Shown here: positions 45,669-55,932 of the stretch, in pieces
Layout: the number at the start of each line of letters is the position of its first letter
How positions within the stretch are numbered: the stretch's first letter is position 1
From: Xanthomonas cassavae CFBP 4642
GTDB taxonomy: Bacteria > Pseudomonadota > Gammaproteobacteria > Xanthomonadales > Xanthomonadaceae
NCBI RefSeq assembly: GCF_000454545.1
Contig: NZ_CM002139.1
Span: forward strand, 1,170,835 to 1,234,834
Reading direction: 5' to 3'
Length of the DNA stretch: 64,000 bases
Notes under the pieces: model-generated
Told to the model about the DNA's origin: nothing
Seen by the model: the letters and a program-made list of their open reading frames with translations, nothing else
Database searches by the model: none
Position numbers and translations under genes: made by a program

Positions 45669-45777
45669 GGCAACAGCATCCAGAACGCGCGCAGGGCGCC
45701 ATGCCATGAATAGCGGCTGATTCACATGCCGGTTGAATGCCGATTGCGGCAGCGTCCGCCTGCGACGGATGCAATGC

Positions 45778-45841
45778 AGGAGCGCCCCCGGGCGCGATGG
45801 GGCGTTATCGAGAACGCTTCATCGCGCCCGGGGGCGCTCCT
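45778..45841. repeat. 22-bp perfect inverted repeat (GTAGGAGCG family)
   Basis: Bases 45778-45799 pair perfectly with 45820-45841 around a 20-base loop. Its arms contain GGAGCGCCCCCGGGCGCGATG. It sits beyond the end of the minus-strand cellulase gene and probably ends its transcription; it resembles the dispersed intergenic palindromes at 58751 and 59042. Confidence 0.85.
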
Positions 45842-45920
45842 ACAAGGTCATGTGCGTCGATCCGGCGATCGATATGAACGCCACAATGGCGGACACGCAC
45901 TGCGTGCCCGCCTTATTGCA

Positions 45921-47345
45921 TCAGCTTGCCGCGCAGAAGCCGAATTCGGCCGTCGCACCGGCGGCCAGGGTGCGGTTGAAGTCCACACCGCTGGCCTTGA
46001 GCGTGCTGCCGCTCTGCGACCAGGTGACGTTCCAGGCGTTGTTGACGGTGCCGGTGACCGGCAGCGAGATCGCCCAGGTGCCGCTGGCGGTGCCGGTGTT
46101 GGTGACCTGCACGCGATTGCAGTAGCCGCCGTTCCACTGGCTATCCACGCTCACCTTGGTGCTGAAGCTGCCGCTGGGCGTCGGCGTCGGCGTCGGCGTG
46201 GGAGTAGGTGTCGGAGTCGGCGTGGTGCTGCTCACCGCGCCCCACAGGGTGCGCAGCAGCGTCATCTTGTCCTGGCGCACGGTGGTCCAGTCATCGCGCA
46301 GGATGCCGCCGGCGTCGCCGCTGTTGGGATTCCACGACCAATAGAAGCCTTCGTTGATGCCCTTGCTGCGCAGGTATTTCACCAGCGCGTCCTGCCAGAC
46401 CTTGTCGCGCGCATCGCCTTCGCCGTACTTGCCGCCGAATTCGCCCAGCAGCAACGCGTACTTGCCGGCGAACTGGCCGAAGTGGTGGTCCCAGATGGCC
46501 GGCATGTTGTTGGGGAAGTTGCTGTCGTTGAAGTACGACTGCACGTACACGTCCGGGCCGTAGACATGCGGCGCCAGCAGCAGGCGGTTGGCGGGGATGT
46601 TCAACGGGGTGCAGGCCAGCGGCTGCAGGTTGCCACCCCAGAAGATGCCGCCATTGATCGAGCACACCGGGTTATCGGTGATGCCTTCCACCGCAATGAT
46701 CCACTTCGGCGCCACTGCCAGCACCGCAGCCGAGCCGCGCTCGGCGGCCTTGTTCCAGTCGGTGGCGGCGTTGCCGGTGCCCCAGGTGGCGGCGCCGTGC
46801 GGTTCGTTCTTGAGGTCCAGGCCGAGCACGTACGGCACGTTCTTGTAGCGGTTGGCCACAAAGCGCAGGTCGGCCAGCCACTGGGCTTCGGTGTAGGAGC
46901 CGGTGTACCAGAGCTCGGAGATGGCCGCGCAATCGGGGGTGTGGTGATCCAGCAGCACGTACATGCCGCGCGCATTGAATTCGTTGATCACCTTGTCGAG
47001 GATCTGCAGCGAGGTCAGGCCCTGCAGATCGGCGTTGCGGCTGTAGTCGATGCTGGTCGGCATGGTGGTGCTGCGCAGCGTGGCCGGGCAGAACGGCAGG
47101 CGCACCGCATTGAAGCCCAGTCCCTGCATCTGGACAATCATGTCCTTCCAGTTGCGCGCCCACAGGCCATGCATGACATGGTTGCCGGTCTCAAAGCCGA
47201 ACACGTTGACGCCCTTGAGCTGAACCACCTTGCCGCTGTCGTCGACAACCTTGTTGTTGCTGATGGAATAGCTGAAGGCCGGCGCGGCGGCCAGGGCCAT
47301 CGCGGTCGCCAGTGCGAGCGTACTTGCAGTCCTGAAGACGGACAT
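45921..47345 (-). CDS. engXCA: extracellular endoglucanase, GH5 with CBM2 (engXCA type)
   Basis: The 474-residue protein has a signal peptide (about 1-25, ending A-F-S), a GH5 catalytic domain with acid/base Glu181 (K-N-E-P) and nucleophile Glu302 (G-E-F-G-G), a Pro-Thr linker (about 372-392, encoded by 6-bp repeats) and a C-terminal CBM2 (about 393-474) that binds crystalline cellulose. It is secreted by the type II system and attacks plant cell-wall beta-1,4-glucan. The ATG at 47345 has GGGAG upstream. A decayed paralog is at 24868-25716. CRP-like Clp control is known for this family and a possible site is listed upstream. Confidence 0.92.
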   Translation of the reverse strand: MSVFRTASTLALATAMALAAAPAFSYSISNNKVVDDSGKVVQLKGVNVFGFETGNHVMHGLWARNWKDMIVQMQGLGFNAVRLPFCPATLRSTTMPTSIDYSRNADLQGLTSLQILDKVINEFNARGMYVLLDHHTPDCAAISELWYTGSYTEAQWLADLRFVANRYKNVPYVLGLDLKNEPHGAATWGTGNAATDWNKAAERGSAAVLAVAPKWIIAVEGITDNPVCSINGGIFWGGNLQPLACTPLNIPANRLLLAPHVYGPDVYVQSYFNDSNFPNNMPAIWDHHFGQFAGKYALLLGEFGGKYGEGDARDKVWQDALVKYLRSKGINEGFYWSWNPNSGDAGGILRDDWTTVRQDKMTLLRTLWGAVSSTTPTPTPTPTPTPTPTPSGSFSTKVSVDSQWNGGYCNRVQVTNTGTASGTWAISLPVTGTVNNAWNVTWSQSGSTLKASGVDFNRTLAAGATAEFGFCAAS

Positions 47346-47450
47346 GGTTTTCTCCCTAGATAACCGGACTCGACACCCGAGCCCAGTGAGGGGGGCATCT
47401 TGGTCCGAGGCCTCCGAAAGAGGCGTGATCTCTTCCGCAAAAAAATGCTT

Positions 47451-47466
47451 TGCCGCACCAGTCACA
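47451..47466 (-). promoter_or_regulatory. possible Clp (CRP-like) binding site
   Basis: Read on the minus strand the site is TGTGA-N6-CGGCA, a half match to the TGTGA-N6-TCACA consensus, about 110 bases upstream of the cellulase start. The engA-type cellulases of Xanthomonas are activated by Clp; that this particular site is used is inference. Confidence 0.3.
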
Positions 47467-47546
47467 TCGGAAGCGTTCGTTTGGACCACACTATTTGGGT
47501 AGTGGATGCCTACTTTCTGTCCTTTTTGTCCATGGAGTGTCCATAA

Positions 47547-49034
47547 ATGTCCCTTCTGCGTGCCGAACTGGCGCAGTGGCGCGCTTCGCCCGCGCGCGAG
47601 TTGATGGCCGGTGCAGTCGCCACGTTTGCGCTGATTCCCGAGGTGATCGCCTTCGCCTTCGTGGCGGGTGTGGACCCGCAGGTCGGGTTGTTCGCGTCTT
47701 TCGTCATCGGCATCGTGATTGCGTTGTGTGGCGGACGCCCGGCGATGATTTCCGCTGCGGCCGGCTCGGTAGCCCTGGTGGCTGCGCCGCTGGTGGCTGC
47801 GCACGGCTTGCCGTACCTGTTGGCCGCGGGCCTGCTGGCTGGCGCGGTGCAGATCGCGTTCGGGCTGCTGCGGCTGGGCGTGTTGATGCGCTTTGTCAGC
47901 AGTTCGGTGCGTACCGGCTTTGTCAATGCGCTGGCGGTGCTGATCTTCGCCGCGCAGCTGCCGCATCTGCTGGGCGCCAACCTCGCCACCTGGGCCATGC
48001 TCGGGGTGGGTCTTGCGATCATCTACGGCCTGCCGCGCCTGCGCGTGCCCGGGCTGTCGGCGATTCCCTCGCCCCTGCTGTGCATCGCGCTGCTGACCAT
48101 CGCCGGCAGCGTGCTGCACCTGCCGCTCAAGACCGTGGCCGACCTGGGCAAGCTGCCCGCTGCGCTGCCGTTCCTGCAATGGCCGGCGGTGCCGCTGACG
48201 CTGGAGACCTTGCGCATCATCGCGCTGCCGGCGCTGGCCATTGCTATGGTGGGCCTGCTCGAGTCGATGATGACCGCGCGCGTGGTCGATGAGCTCACCG
48301 ACACCCCCAGCAACAAGAACCGCGAGTGCACCGGGCTGGGCATCGCCAACGCGGCGGCCAGCCTGTTCGGCGGCATCGCCGGTTGCGGCATGATCGGGCA
48401 GACCGTGGGCAACGTGAAGTACGGCGGCCGTGGCCGGCTGTCCACGCTGTTTGCCGGCGTGTTCCTGCTGATCCTGATGGTGCTGCTCAAGCCGTGGGTG
48501 TCGCAGGTACCGGTGGTCGCGCTGGTGGCGATCATGGTGATGGTCTCGGCCGAGACCTTCGACTGGCGTTCGCTGCGCACCCTCATCACCCATCCGCGTA
48601 CCTCCAGCGTGGTGATGCTGGCCACCGTGGCGGTGACCCTGGCCACCCACAACCTGGCCGCCGGGGTGGCGGTGGGGGTGGTGTTGAGCGGGGTGTTCTT
48701 CACCTTCAAGGTGGCCGCGCTGCTGCAGATCACGCACGACGATGGTGCAGACGGCGTGCGGACCTACAGCGTGCGCGGGCAGGTGTTCTTCGCCTCGGCC
48801 GACGTGTTCATCGACGCCTTCGATGCGCGCCAGGTGCCCGGCCGCAGCGTGGTGATCGATGTCAGCCGTGCGCACTTCTGGGACATCACCGCCGTGGCCG
48901 CCCTGGACAAAGTGGTGCAGCGGCTGCGGCACCACGATCTGGAGGTTCGGGTCCGTGGTGTGAATGCCGGCAGCCGGCGCCTGATGCAGGCGCATGCGCT
49001 GGGCGAAGACGCGCTGGAATCGGCGCTGCCCTGA
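47547..49034 (+). CDS. SulP-family anion transporter with STAS domain
   Basis: The 495-residue protein has ten to twelve membrane helices with SulP signatures (F-A-L-I-P-E-V-I-A-F-A; G-I-A-G-C-G-M-I-G-Q-T; R-G-R-L-S-T-L-F-A-G) and a C-terminal STAS domain (about 385-495, V-V-I-D-V-S-R-A-H-F-W-D-I-T). It probably carries sulfate, bicarbonate or dicarboxylates; the substrate is not predictable. The gene is divergent from the cellulase with about 200 bases between starts. Confidence 0.87.
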   Translation: MSLLRAELAQWRASPARELMAGAVATFALIPEVIAFAFVAGVDPQVGLFASFVIGIVIALCGGRPAMISAAAGSVALVAAPLVAAHGLPYLLAAGLLAGAVQIAFGLLRLGVLMRFVSSSVRTGFVNALAVLIFAAQLPHLLGANLATWAMLGVGLAIIYGLPRLRVPGLSAIPSPLLCIALLTIAGSVLHLPLKTVADLGKLPAALPFLQWPAVPLTLETLRIIALPALAIAMVGLLESMMTARVVDELTDTPSNKNRECTGLGIANAAASLFGGIAGCGMIGQTVGNVKYGGRGRLSTLFAGVFLLILMVLLKPWVSQVPVVALVAIMVMVSAETFDWRSLRTLITHPRTSSVVMLATVAVTLATHNLAAGVAVGVVLSGVFFTFKVAALLQITHDDGADGVRTYSVRGQVFFASADVFIDAFDARQVPGRSVVIDVSRAHFWDITAVAALDKVVQRLRHHDLEVRVRGVNAGSRRLMQAHALGEDALESALP

Positions 49035-49272
49035 GCCCGTGCGGGCGCTACGAGTGCCAGGCGCAGCGGGCGTTTTGTCCGCTGCGCAAGGGGGCTGGCC
49101 GTTGGCTGAGCGTGGCCGTCCAACGACCTCAAGTTTGCGTGGCCCACGCCGATGAACCGGCATCCTGATTGCCGGTCGCTGTCGTGAAGCCTGTGCGTTG
49201 CCACTCCCGTTGTCTGCCAGCCGTGCCCACCCGGCACGCAAGGTCTGCGTCTGCATGTGGGCCGAGGCGCCG

Positions 49273-50253
49273 ATGAGTACCGCGCCCTTGCTGGAGCGGA
49301 TGGTGGACATGACCGCCATCCGCGATGCCGATCTGCTCGACCTGAGCCTGCTGCGCACCATGCGCGAGGTCTGTGCCGCCGACGACCTGTCGCTGCTGCG
49401 CATCGCCCCAGACGGCCGCAGCATGGCCGAAACCCGGCTGCGCGACGATGGCCGGCTGCAGTTGACGGTGGCCGAGCTGAAGGATACGCAGCTGCGTGCC
49501 CAGCTGGCCGATGTGCATGGCGCGGGCGAGATGGTGCAGCTGCACCAGGACGGCCGCGCGCTGCTGGTCTACCCGATGATGGAAGCACGCGGCATCCGCA
49601 CCTGCCTGCGGGTGGGCAGCGCACGCGCGCCCGGTGCCGCCGAGCAGGCGATGCTGCAAGGCTTCGCACGTTTCTTCCAGAACTACCGCAGCCTGCTCGA
49701 CGATGCCCAGCGCGACGCGCTGACCGGCCTGCGCAACCGCAAGACCTTCGACGATGTGATCCTGCCGCTGTTCTCCGGCAGCGCCGAGGCGGCAGCGCCG
49801 CAGGGCGTGTGGCTGGGGATCGTGGACATCGATCACTTCAAGCGCGTCAACGACACCTTTGGCCATCTGTATGGCGACGAGGTTCTGTTGCTGGTGGCGC
49901 AGCTGATGCAGCGTGCGTTTCGCCGGGACGATCTGCTGTTCCGGTTCGGTGGCGAGGAATTCGTGATCGTGCTGCGCGGTGTGGATCGCGATGTCGCGGT
50001 CGGCTTGTTCGAGCGCTTCCGTGCGGCGGTGGCCGGGCACGACTTCCCGCAGGTGGGCCAGGTCACCCTCAGCGCCGGCATCGTGGAACTGACCCATGGC
50101 CGGTTGATCAGCCAGATGCTCGACGAGGCCGACAAGGCGCTGTACTGGGCCAAGCAGCACGGCCGTAATCGCGCGGCGGTGTATGCCGAATTGATCGCCA
50201 GCGGCCAGATGCAGCAGCTCGCCCAGCAGGTCGGCAGCGTCGACCTGTTCTGA
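49273..50253 (+). CDS. diguanylate cyclase (GGDEF)
   Basis: The 326-residue cytosolic protein has an N-terminal sensor-like region (about 1-150) without a clear family and a C-terminal GGDEF domain: D-I-D-H-F-K-R-V-N-D, G-G-E-E-F (about residue 226) and an RxxD site (R-R-D-D) ahead of it. It should make c-di-GMP with product inhibition. The start at 49273 (M-S-T-A-P-L-L) is chosen; the upstream frame to 49198 has no RBS. It follows the SulP gene by about 240 bases. Confidence 0.87.
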   Translation: MSTAPLLERMVDMTAIRDADLLDLSLLRTMREVCAADDLSLLRIAPDGRSMAETRLRDDGRLQLTVAELKDTQLRAQLADVHGAGEMVQLHQDGRALLVYPMMEARGIRTCLRVGSARAPGAAEQAMLQGFARFFQNYRSLLDDAQRDALTGLRNRKTFDDVILPLFSGSAEAAAPQGVWLGIVDIDHFKRVNDTFGHLYGDEVLLLVAQLMQRAFRRDDLLFRFGGEEFVIVLRGVDRDVAVGLFERFRAAVAGHDFPQVGQVTLSAGIVELTHGRLISQMLDEADKALYWAKQHGRNRAAVYAELIASGQMQQLAQQVGSVDLF

Positions 50254-50512
50254 GCGCGGCAATCATGTCCATTGCGCAACCTCGGGCTGGCGCGCCTGTG
50301 TGCCTGATCCAGGTGGCCTGCGCGCAGACCGTGGTCCTCGCGCTTGGCGCAGGATCCTGACGACTGCGCGCAGCCACGCTACGCCAGCACGACAGGCCGT
50401 GTCCGCATGCAGCAAACCCGTCGGCACGGATCGCACCTCACTGCACCGCCAGCAGGTCCCGGCCGCAGTGGCTACACTCGGGGGCTGTTCGGATAACACC
50501 TGGGGTGCTGCA

Positions 50513-52189
50513 GTGAAGCGAGTTGTGATCAAGCGTGCCGGCAAGACCGTGACGATGGGCCTGCTGGCGATGGCGGTCTCGACCGTGGTGATGGCGCAGG
50601 CGCCGACGTTCGATGGCGCGCGCATCTCGCGCGACGTCAAGGAACTGGCCTCCGACGCCTACGAAGGCCGCGGCCCGGCCACCGCCGGCGAAGAGAAGAC
50701 CATTGCCTACCTGAGCAAGCAGTTCGCAGATGCCGGCCTGCAGCCTGGCGGCGATCTCGCCGATGGCAAGCGCCTGTGGACCCAGGCGGTACCGTTGCGG
50801 CGCGCCGATATCGTCGGTGCACCGACCATTGCGCTAGCCGATGCCGGCAAGGCGCAGCCGCTGACCCAGGGCAAGGAGATCGCCATCCGCGCCGCATTGG
50901 ACGGATCGTCCAAGGTCGACATCGCCAACGCGCCGCTGGTGTTCGTCGGCTACGGCGTCAAGGCGCCCGAGCGTGACTGGGACGACTTCAAGGGCGTGGA
51001 CCTGAAGGGCAAGATCGCGGTGGTGCTGATCAACGACCCGGACTTCGAAACCGGCAAGGGCGCCTTCGACGGTGCCGGCATGACCTACTATGGCCGCTGG
51101 ACCTACAAGTACGAAGAGGGCGCACGCCAGGGCGCGCTCGGCGTGCTGGTGGTGCACGAAACCGCGCCGGCTTCCTACGGCTGGGACACCGTGGCCAGTT
51201 CCAACACCAACACCATGTTCGACGTGGTGCGCGACAACCCGCGCGCGGCGCATCCCACGCTGGAAGGCTGGATCCAGCGCGATCTGGCGGCCACGCTGTT
51301 CAAGCGCGCCGGCCTGGATTTCGACGCATTGAAGAAGCAGGCGCAGATTCGCGGCTTCAAGCCGGTGGAACTCAAGGGCCAGGGCCTGAGCGCAAGCTAC
51401 CAGGTCACCTCCGAGGTGATCACCTCGCATAACGTGGTGGCGCGGCTGGAGGGCAGCAAGCGGCCCAACGAGACGCTGATCTACAGCGCGCATTGGGACC
51501 ACATCGGCGTCGGCAAGCCGGACGCACGCGGCGACACCATCTTCAACGGCGCGCTGGACAACGCCAGCGGTACCGCCGCCTTGCTGGAACTGGCGCGCGG
51601 CTTCGCCAAGGCGCCCAGGCCGGAGCGCTCGGTGGTGTTCCTGGCGGTTACCGCCGAGGAAAAGGGCCTGCTGGGCTCGGAGTTCTACGCCTCCAAGCCG
51701 CTGTACCCGCTGGACACCACCGTGGCGGTGATCAACATGGACGGCATGAACCCGTTCGTGCCCTCGCGCGACTTCGGCATCTACGGCACCGCCAAGCTCG
51801 AATTGCTCGACCAGCTCAAGACCGTGGCCGCGCAGTCCAAGCTGCGCTACACCCCCGATCCCAAGCCGCAGGCCGGTTACTTCTTCCGTTCCGATCACTT
51901 CTCCTTCGCCAAGCGTGGCGTGCCGGCGCTGTCGTATGCGGCCGGGCAGGATTGGGAAGTGGGCGGCGTGGCCGCAGGCAAGGCCGCATCCGACGACTAC
52001 ACCGCCAAGCGCTATCACCAGCAGGGCGATGAGTGGACGCCGGACTGGACCTTCGCCGGCGCCGCGCGCGACCTGGGCGTGCTGTACGCGCTGGGCCAGC
52101 AGCTGGCCGATTCGCGCCAGTGGCCGAACTGGAGCAGCGATTCGGAGTTCCGCGCCACCCGCGATGCCAGCGAGGCGGCACGCAAGTAG
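50513..52189 (+). CDS. M28-family aminopeptidase
   Basis: The 558-residue protein has an N-terminal signal segment, a PA-like insertion (about 110-220) and the M28 catalytic site: S-A-H-W-D-H (His), D-N-A-S-G (Asp), A-E-E-K-G (Glu pair), N-M-D-G (Asp) and a late S-D-H-F (His), which bind two zinc ions. It likely acts in the periplasm or is secreted. The GTG at 50513 is chosen since it gives a basic N-terminus (V-K-R-V-V-I-K-R) and a normal signal peptide; the open frame upstream is not supported. Confidence 0.87.
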   Translation: MKRVVIKRAGKTVTMGLLAMAVSTVVMAQAPTFDGARISRDVKELASDAYEGRGPATAGEEKTIAYLSKQFADAGLQPGGDLADGKRLWTQAVPLRRADIVGAPTIALADAGKAQPLTQGKEIAIRAALDGSSKVDIANAPLVFVGYGVKAPERDWDDFKGVDLKGKIAVVLINDPDFETGKGAFDGAGMTYYGRWTYKYEEGARQGALGVLVVHETAPASYGWDTVASSNTNTMFDVVRDNPRAAHPTLEGWIQRDLAATLFKRAGLDFDALKKQAQIRGFKPVELKGQGLSASYQVTSEVITSHNVVARLEGSKRPNETLIYSAHWDHIGVGKPDARGDTIFNGALDNASGTAALLELARGFAKAPRPERSVVFLAVTAEEKGLLGSEFYASKPLYPLDTTVAVINMDGMNPFVPSRDFGIYGTAKLELLDQLKTVAAQSKLRYTPDPKPQAGYFFRSDHFSFAKRGVPALSYAAGQDWEVGGVAAGKAASDDYTAKRYHQQGDEWTPDWTFAGAARDLGVLYALGQQLADSRQWPNWSSDSEFRATRDASEAARK

Positions 52190-52945
52190 TCCGCATCAGC
52201 GGTGAGGCCATGCCGACACGGCGTGGCCTCGGTGCCGCGCGCTGGCAGTCAGGCGGGGCCTGGCCTGGCAGCGTGTGGCGCCAACGGCGCGTCCTGCAGT
52301 TGGCCGCCGCCAACGCCGGTGCCGTCTACAGAGCCAGCCCCGGGCGGTATGGCGGTCTGCCGGGTTGCCTGGTGGTGGCCAGGCCGCATCCGCGCGCGAC
52401 GGCACTCGACATGTGTGGCACTGGCACCGCTGCGCGCGAATCTGTGGACCCGTGCGAGCAGCACAGGCAGGGGGTGCGTCAGGCACCTGCGGCGTATCCG
52501 GTGGCACGGCATGCCCCGGGCGCATGCGCTGATCCACGCAGCCGTTTGCAGGCCGCCGCGCGGTTGCTGGCATATTGCTTGCATCGATGGCTGTAACAGC
52601 AGGGCCGGCGGGCCGTGCCAGTGTGCGCGCCGGCCTGCAATCTGTTGGGGTTGCGTTCGGTTGTCACGGCGTAGTCTGCCGCGCGGTCCTCGTGGGGAGG
52701 GGCGAAGACCGCACCATAGTCTTTGTTTCCTTTAACGGACGATTCTTTAGGATGAGCCGCGACGTTGCGTCGCCGCCAGGAGAGCTTGTGCATCGGAGTG
52801 GTTCCAAAGCTGCCCATCCCGCGTTGTATCTGCACACCGCAAGGCGTGCTCCCGTCGCCGCGCGCAGGGCGCCGCCGCGACGCGTTGCCGCGATGCATCT
52901 CCCGTTTCCGCCCACACTGTCGCGCTTGTGCGACGGGCAGCCCTG
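52190..52945. other. long region before opgH
   Basis: About 755 bases. Frames on both strands are open but have no plausible start and Arg/Ala/Pro-rich composition. AT-richer bases at 52725-52755 (TTTCCTTTAACGG, ATTCTTTAGG) could belong to an opgH promoter or leader. Nothing else is supported. Confidence 0.4.
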
Positions 52946-54883
52946 ATGGACGGTACCGTGACCCTTTCCCCCGCACCAACCGACTGTCCCACCGTCTCCG
53001 CGCTCGATGCCGGCCAGCCCACGCTGCCGCCGCAAGCGCCGTTGGCGATGCCCGAACAATCGCTGCGCGAAGGCCGTCTGCAGGTGCCGCATCAGCGCAC
53101 CGCGCCGGTCGGCATCGGCGTGCGGCGCTTTTATCTGATCGGCGGCACCTTCGCCACCACCGCCGTGGCGGTGTGGGTGATGCTCAGCGTGCTATGGCCC
53201 GATGGCATCAGCGTGCTGGAAGGCTGCCTGGTTGGGCTGTTCGTGCTGCTGTTCGCCTGGATTGCGATGTCCTTCGCCAGCGCGGTGGCCGGTTTCGTCA
53301 CCGTGGTGGCGCGTGCCGGGCGCAAGCTCGGCATCGACCCGGAGCAGCCACTGCCTACGCTGCGCTCGCGCACCGCGCTGCTGATGCCCACCTACAACGA
53401 AGATCCGCGCCGGCTGTTGGCCGGCCTGCAGGCCATCTACGAATCGGTGGCCGAGACCGGCCTGCTGGAGCACTTCGACTTCTTCGTGCTCAGTGACACC
53501 ACCCGCGAGCACATCGGCCGCGCCGAAGAACTGGTCTATAACGACCTGTGCGACCGCGTCGGCGGGCATGGGCGCATCTTCTACCGCCGCCGTGCGGACA
53601 ATGCCGCGCGCAAGGCCGGCAACGTGGCCGACTGGGTGCGTCGCTTCGGCGGCAGCTATGCGCAGATGCTGATCCTGGACGCCGACAGCGTGATGACCGG
53701 CGACACCATCGTGCGGCTGGTCGCGGGCATGGAAAACAACCCGGACGTGGGCCTGATCCAGACCCTGCCGGCAGTAGTCAACGGGCAGACCCTGTTCGCC
53801 CGCATGCAGCAGTTCGGCGGGCGCGTGTACGGGCCGATCATCGCCTTCGGCGTGGCCTGGTGGCACGGCGCCGAGAGCAATTACTGGGGGCACAACGCCA
53901 TCATCCGCACCCAGGCGTTTGCCGATCATGCCGGCCTGCCGTCGCTGCGCGGGCGCAAGCCGTTCGGCGGCCACGTGCTCAGCCACGACTTCGTCGAAGC
54001 GGCGCTGATGCGGCGCGGCGGCTGGGCCATGCACATGGTGCCGTACCTGCAGGGCAGCTACGAAGAAGGCCCACCCACGCTCACCGACCTGCTGATCCGC
54101 GACCGCCGCTGGTGCCAGGGCAACCTGCAGCATGCCAAGGTGGTGAGCGCCAAGGGGCTGCACTGGATCAGCCGCATGCACATGCTGATCGGCATCGGCC
54201 ATTACTTCACCGCCCCGATGTGGGGCCTGCTGATGTTGATCGGCATCGGCATTCCACTGGCTGGCGGCGGCATCGACCTGGCAGGCGACCTGCCGTTCTC
54301 GCCGGCGCGCTACTGGCACGGCAGCAGCCAGGGCAGTGCGATCTGGATCTTCATCTGCACCATGTTCGTGCTGCTGGCGCCCAAGCTGCTGGGCTACATC
54401 GCACTGCTGCTCAACCCGCGCGAACTGCGTGCCTGCGGCGGTGCCATTCGCGCCGCGCTGAGCATTGTGCTGGAAACCGTGCTGGCCGCGTTGATGGCGC
54501 CGGTGGTGATGTATCTGCAATCGCGCGGGGTGTTCGAAGTATTGGCCGGCAAGGATTCGGGCTGGGACGCGCAGGTGCGCGACGACGGCAAGCTGTCGTG
54601 GCCGGCGCTGTTGCGCAGCTACGGCGGGCTGACCGTGTTCGGTGTGTTCATGGGCGCGGTGGCCTATACCGTCTCGCCTTCGCTGGCAGCGTGGATGGCG
54701 CCGGTGATCGTGGGCATGGCGGTGTCGATCCCGGTGGTGGCGCTGACCTCGCTGCGCCGCTCCGGCCTGGCACTGCGCCGCGCCGGCATCTTCTGCATCC
54801 CCGAAGAGCTCGATCCGCCCAAGGTCCTGATGCGCGCTTCAGAACTGCGCCGCGCCGCGGCGCTGGAACCGTCGCTGATCTGA
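52946..54883 (+). CDS. opgH: glucans biosynthesis glucosyltransferase H
   Basis: The 645-residue inner-membrane protein has a cytoplasmic N-terminal segment, helices near 60-110, a family-2 glycosyltransferase domain (P-T-Y-N-E-D-P, D-A-D-S, then D-F-V-E and R-R-W-C-Q-G-N) and a set of C-terminal helices. It polymerises UDP-glucose into the beta-1,2 backbone of osmoregulated periplasmic glucans. In Xanthomonas its counterpart (hrpM) is needed for pathogenicity. The ATG at 52946 is preferred over the upstream in-frame GTG. No opgG lies next to it. Confidence 0.92.
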   Translation: MDGTVTLSPAPTDCPTVSALDAGQPTLPPQAPLAMPEQSLREGRLQVPHQRTAPVGIGVRRFYLIGGTFATTAVAVWVMLSVLWPDGISVLEGCLVGLFVLLFAWIAMSFASAVAGFVTVVARAGRKLGIDPEQPLPTLRSRTALLMPTYNEDPRRLLAGLQAIYESVAETGLLEHFDFFVLSDTTREHIGRAEELVYNDLCDRVGGHGRIFYRRRADNAARKAGNVADWVRRFGGSYAQMLILDADSVMTGDTIVRLVAGMENNPDVGLIQTLPAVVNGQTLFARMQQFGGRVYGPIIAFGVAWWHGAESNYWGHNAIIRTQAFADHAGLPSLRGRKPFGGHVLSHDFVEAALMRRGGWAMHMVPYLQGSYEEGPPTLTDLLIRDRRWCQGNLQHAKVVSAKGLHWISRMHMLIGIGHYFTAPMWGLLMLIGIGIPLAGGGIDLAGDLPFSPARYWHGSSQGSAIWIFICTMFVLLAPKLLGYIALLLNPRELRACGGAIRAALSIVLETVLAALMAPVVMYLQSRGVFEVLAGKDSGWDAQVRDDGKLSWPALLRSYGGLTVFGVFMGAVAYTVSPSLAAWMAPVIVGMAVSIPVVALTSLRRSGLALRRAGIFCIPEELDPPKVLMRASELRRAAALEPSLI

Positions 54884-55259
54884 GCGACCCTGCCATGCTG
54901 GCCCGTGTCAGCACGCGTGCATCAGGCACCGCCGGCCTCGCTGTGTCGCTACAGCTGGCGCTGTGCCACGCCAGCATCCAGAGCAAGTCCTTCCGACATC
55001 GACCCGGGCAGGGTTGCGCGCGCCCGAGCCACGTCGCAGCTGCAGGCCATCGCCGATCTGAGTGGCCGCCACGCCAGTGCGCTCTGGGCAGTGCGTGCAT
55101 CCCCCGTTGCCGTAATGATTCACGGCGCAGCAGCTGCCCGGATGGCGATACCAGGCACATCCGGCACCCCATCAACGGCAAGGCGGCGCAGTCGAACCCC
55201 GGCGTGATCGGGCAGGCCCGGTGCGCAAGGCATAATGCCCGGCCCCCGAACGGAGCTGG
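54884..55259. other. intergenic region
   Basis: About 375 bases without a supported gene. Promoter for the carboxylesterase-algZ-algR group is expected toward its right end. Confidence 0.35.
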
Positions 55260-55928
55260 ATGATGCTGGAAGTGATCGAACGCGAGACCGGACCGAACCC
55301 GCAATGGACCGTGCTGTGGCTGCATGGCCTGGGGGCCGACGGCAGCGATTTCGCCCCGCTGGTGCCGGAACTGGTGCGCCCGGACTGGCCGGCGCTGCGC
55401 TTCGTGTTCCCGCATGCGCCGATCCGCCCGATCACCATCAACAACGGCGTGCGCATGCGCGGCTGGTACGACATCGTGGGTATGGATTTCGCCCAGCGTG
55501 CCGACAAGGCCGGCATCGCCGAATCGGTGGCCCAGGTCCAGGCGCTGATTGCCTACGAGCAATCCCGCGGCATCGCGCCCGGGCGCATCCTGCTGGCCGG
55601 CTTCTCGCAGGGCGGCGCGGTGACCCTGGCGGTGGGCCTGCAGCGCAGCGTGCCGCTGGCCGGGCTGATCGCGCTGTCGACCTATCTGCCGGACCCGGCC
55701 GCCGCCGCCAGCCAGCTGCAGCCGACCGCCACCAGCCAACCGCTGTTCATGGCCCACGGCAGCGCCGACCCGGTGGTGCCGTTCGCCGCTGGCCAGGCCA
55801 GCATGCAGACCTTGCGTACGCTTGGCTTCGCGCTGGACTGGCACAGCTACCCGATGGGCCATCAGGTCTGCCTTGAAGAGATCGACGCCCTGCGCGACTG
55901 GATGCAGGCGCGCTTGACCGCTGCCTGA
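55260..55928 (+). CDS. alpha/beta-hydrolase carboxylesterase
   Basis: The 222-residue protein is a small carboxylesterase/phospholipase: L-H-G-L-G-A-D-G in the oxyanion strand, G-F-S-Q-G-G with the nucleophile Ser, S-A-D-P-V-V-P with Asp, and M-G-H-Q-V with His. The start is one of two adjacent ATG codons (55260 or 55263). It precedes the algZ-like gene by four bases, so it is co-transcribed with the two-component pair, though a functional link is not known. Confidence 0.86.
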   Translation: MMLEVIERETGPNPQWTVLWLHGLGADGSDFAPLVPELVRPDWPALRFVFPHAPIRPITINNGVRMRGWYDIVGMDFAQRADKAGIAESVAQVQALIAYEQSRGIAPGRILLAGFSQGGAVTLAVGLQRSVPLAGLIALSTYLPDPAAAASQLQPTATSQPLFMAHGSADPVVPFAAGQASMQTLRTLGFALDWHSYPMGHQVCLEEIDALRDWMQARLTAA

Positions 55929-55932
55929 GCCC

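Noticed and set aside
47346..49424. Extension of the cellulase frame upstream to 49424
   Set aside because: It runs opposite the SulP gene and has no export signal; the cellulase start at 47345 has RBS and signal peptide.
52575..52946. 123-codon open frame before opgH
   Set aside because: There is no RBS or domain, and composition is typical of a leader/intergenic region; opgH itself starts at 52946.
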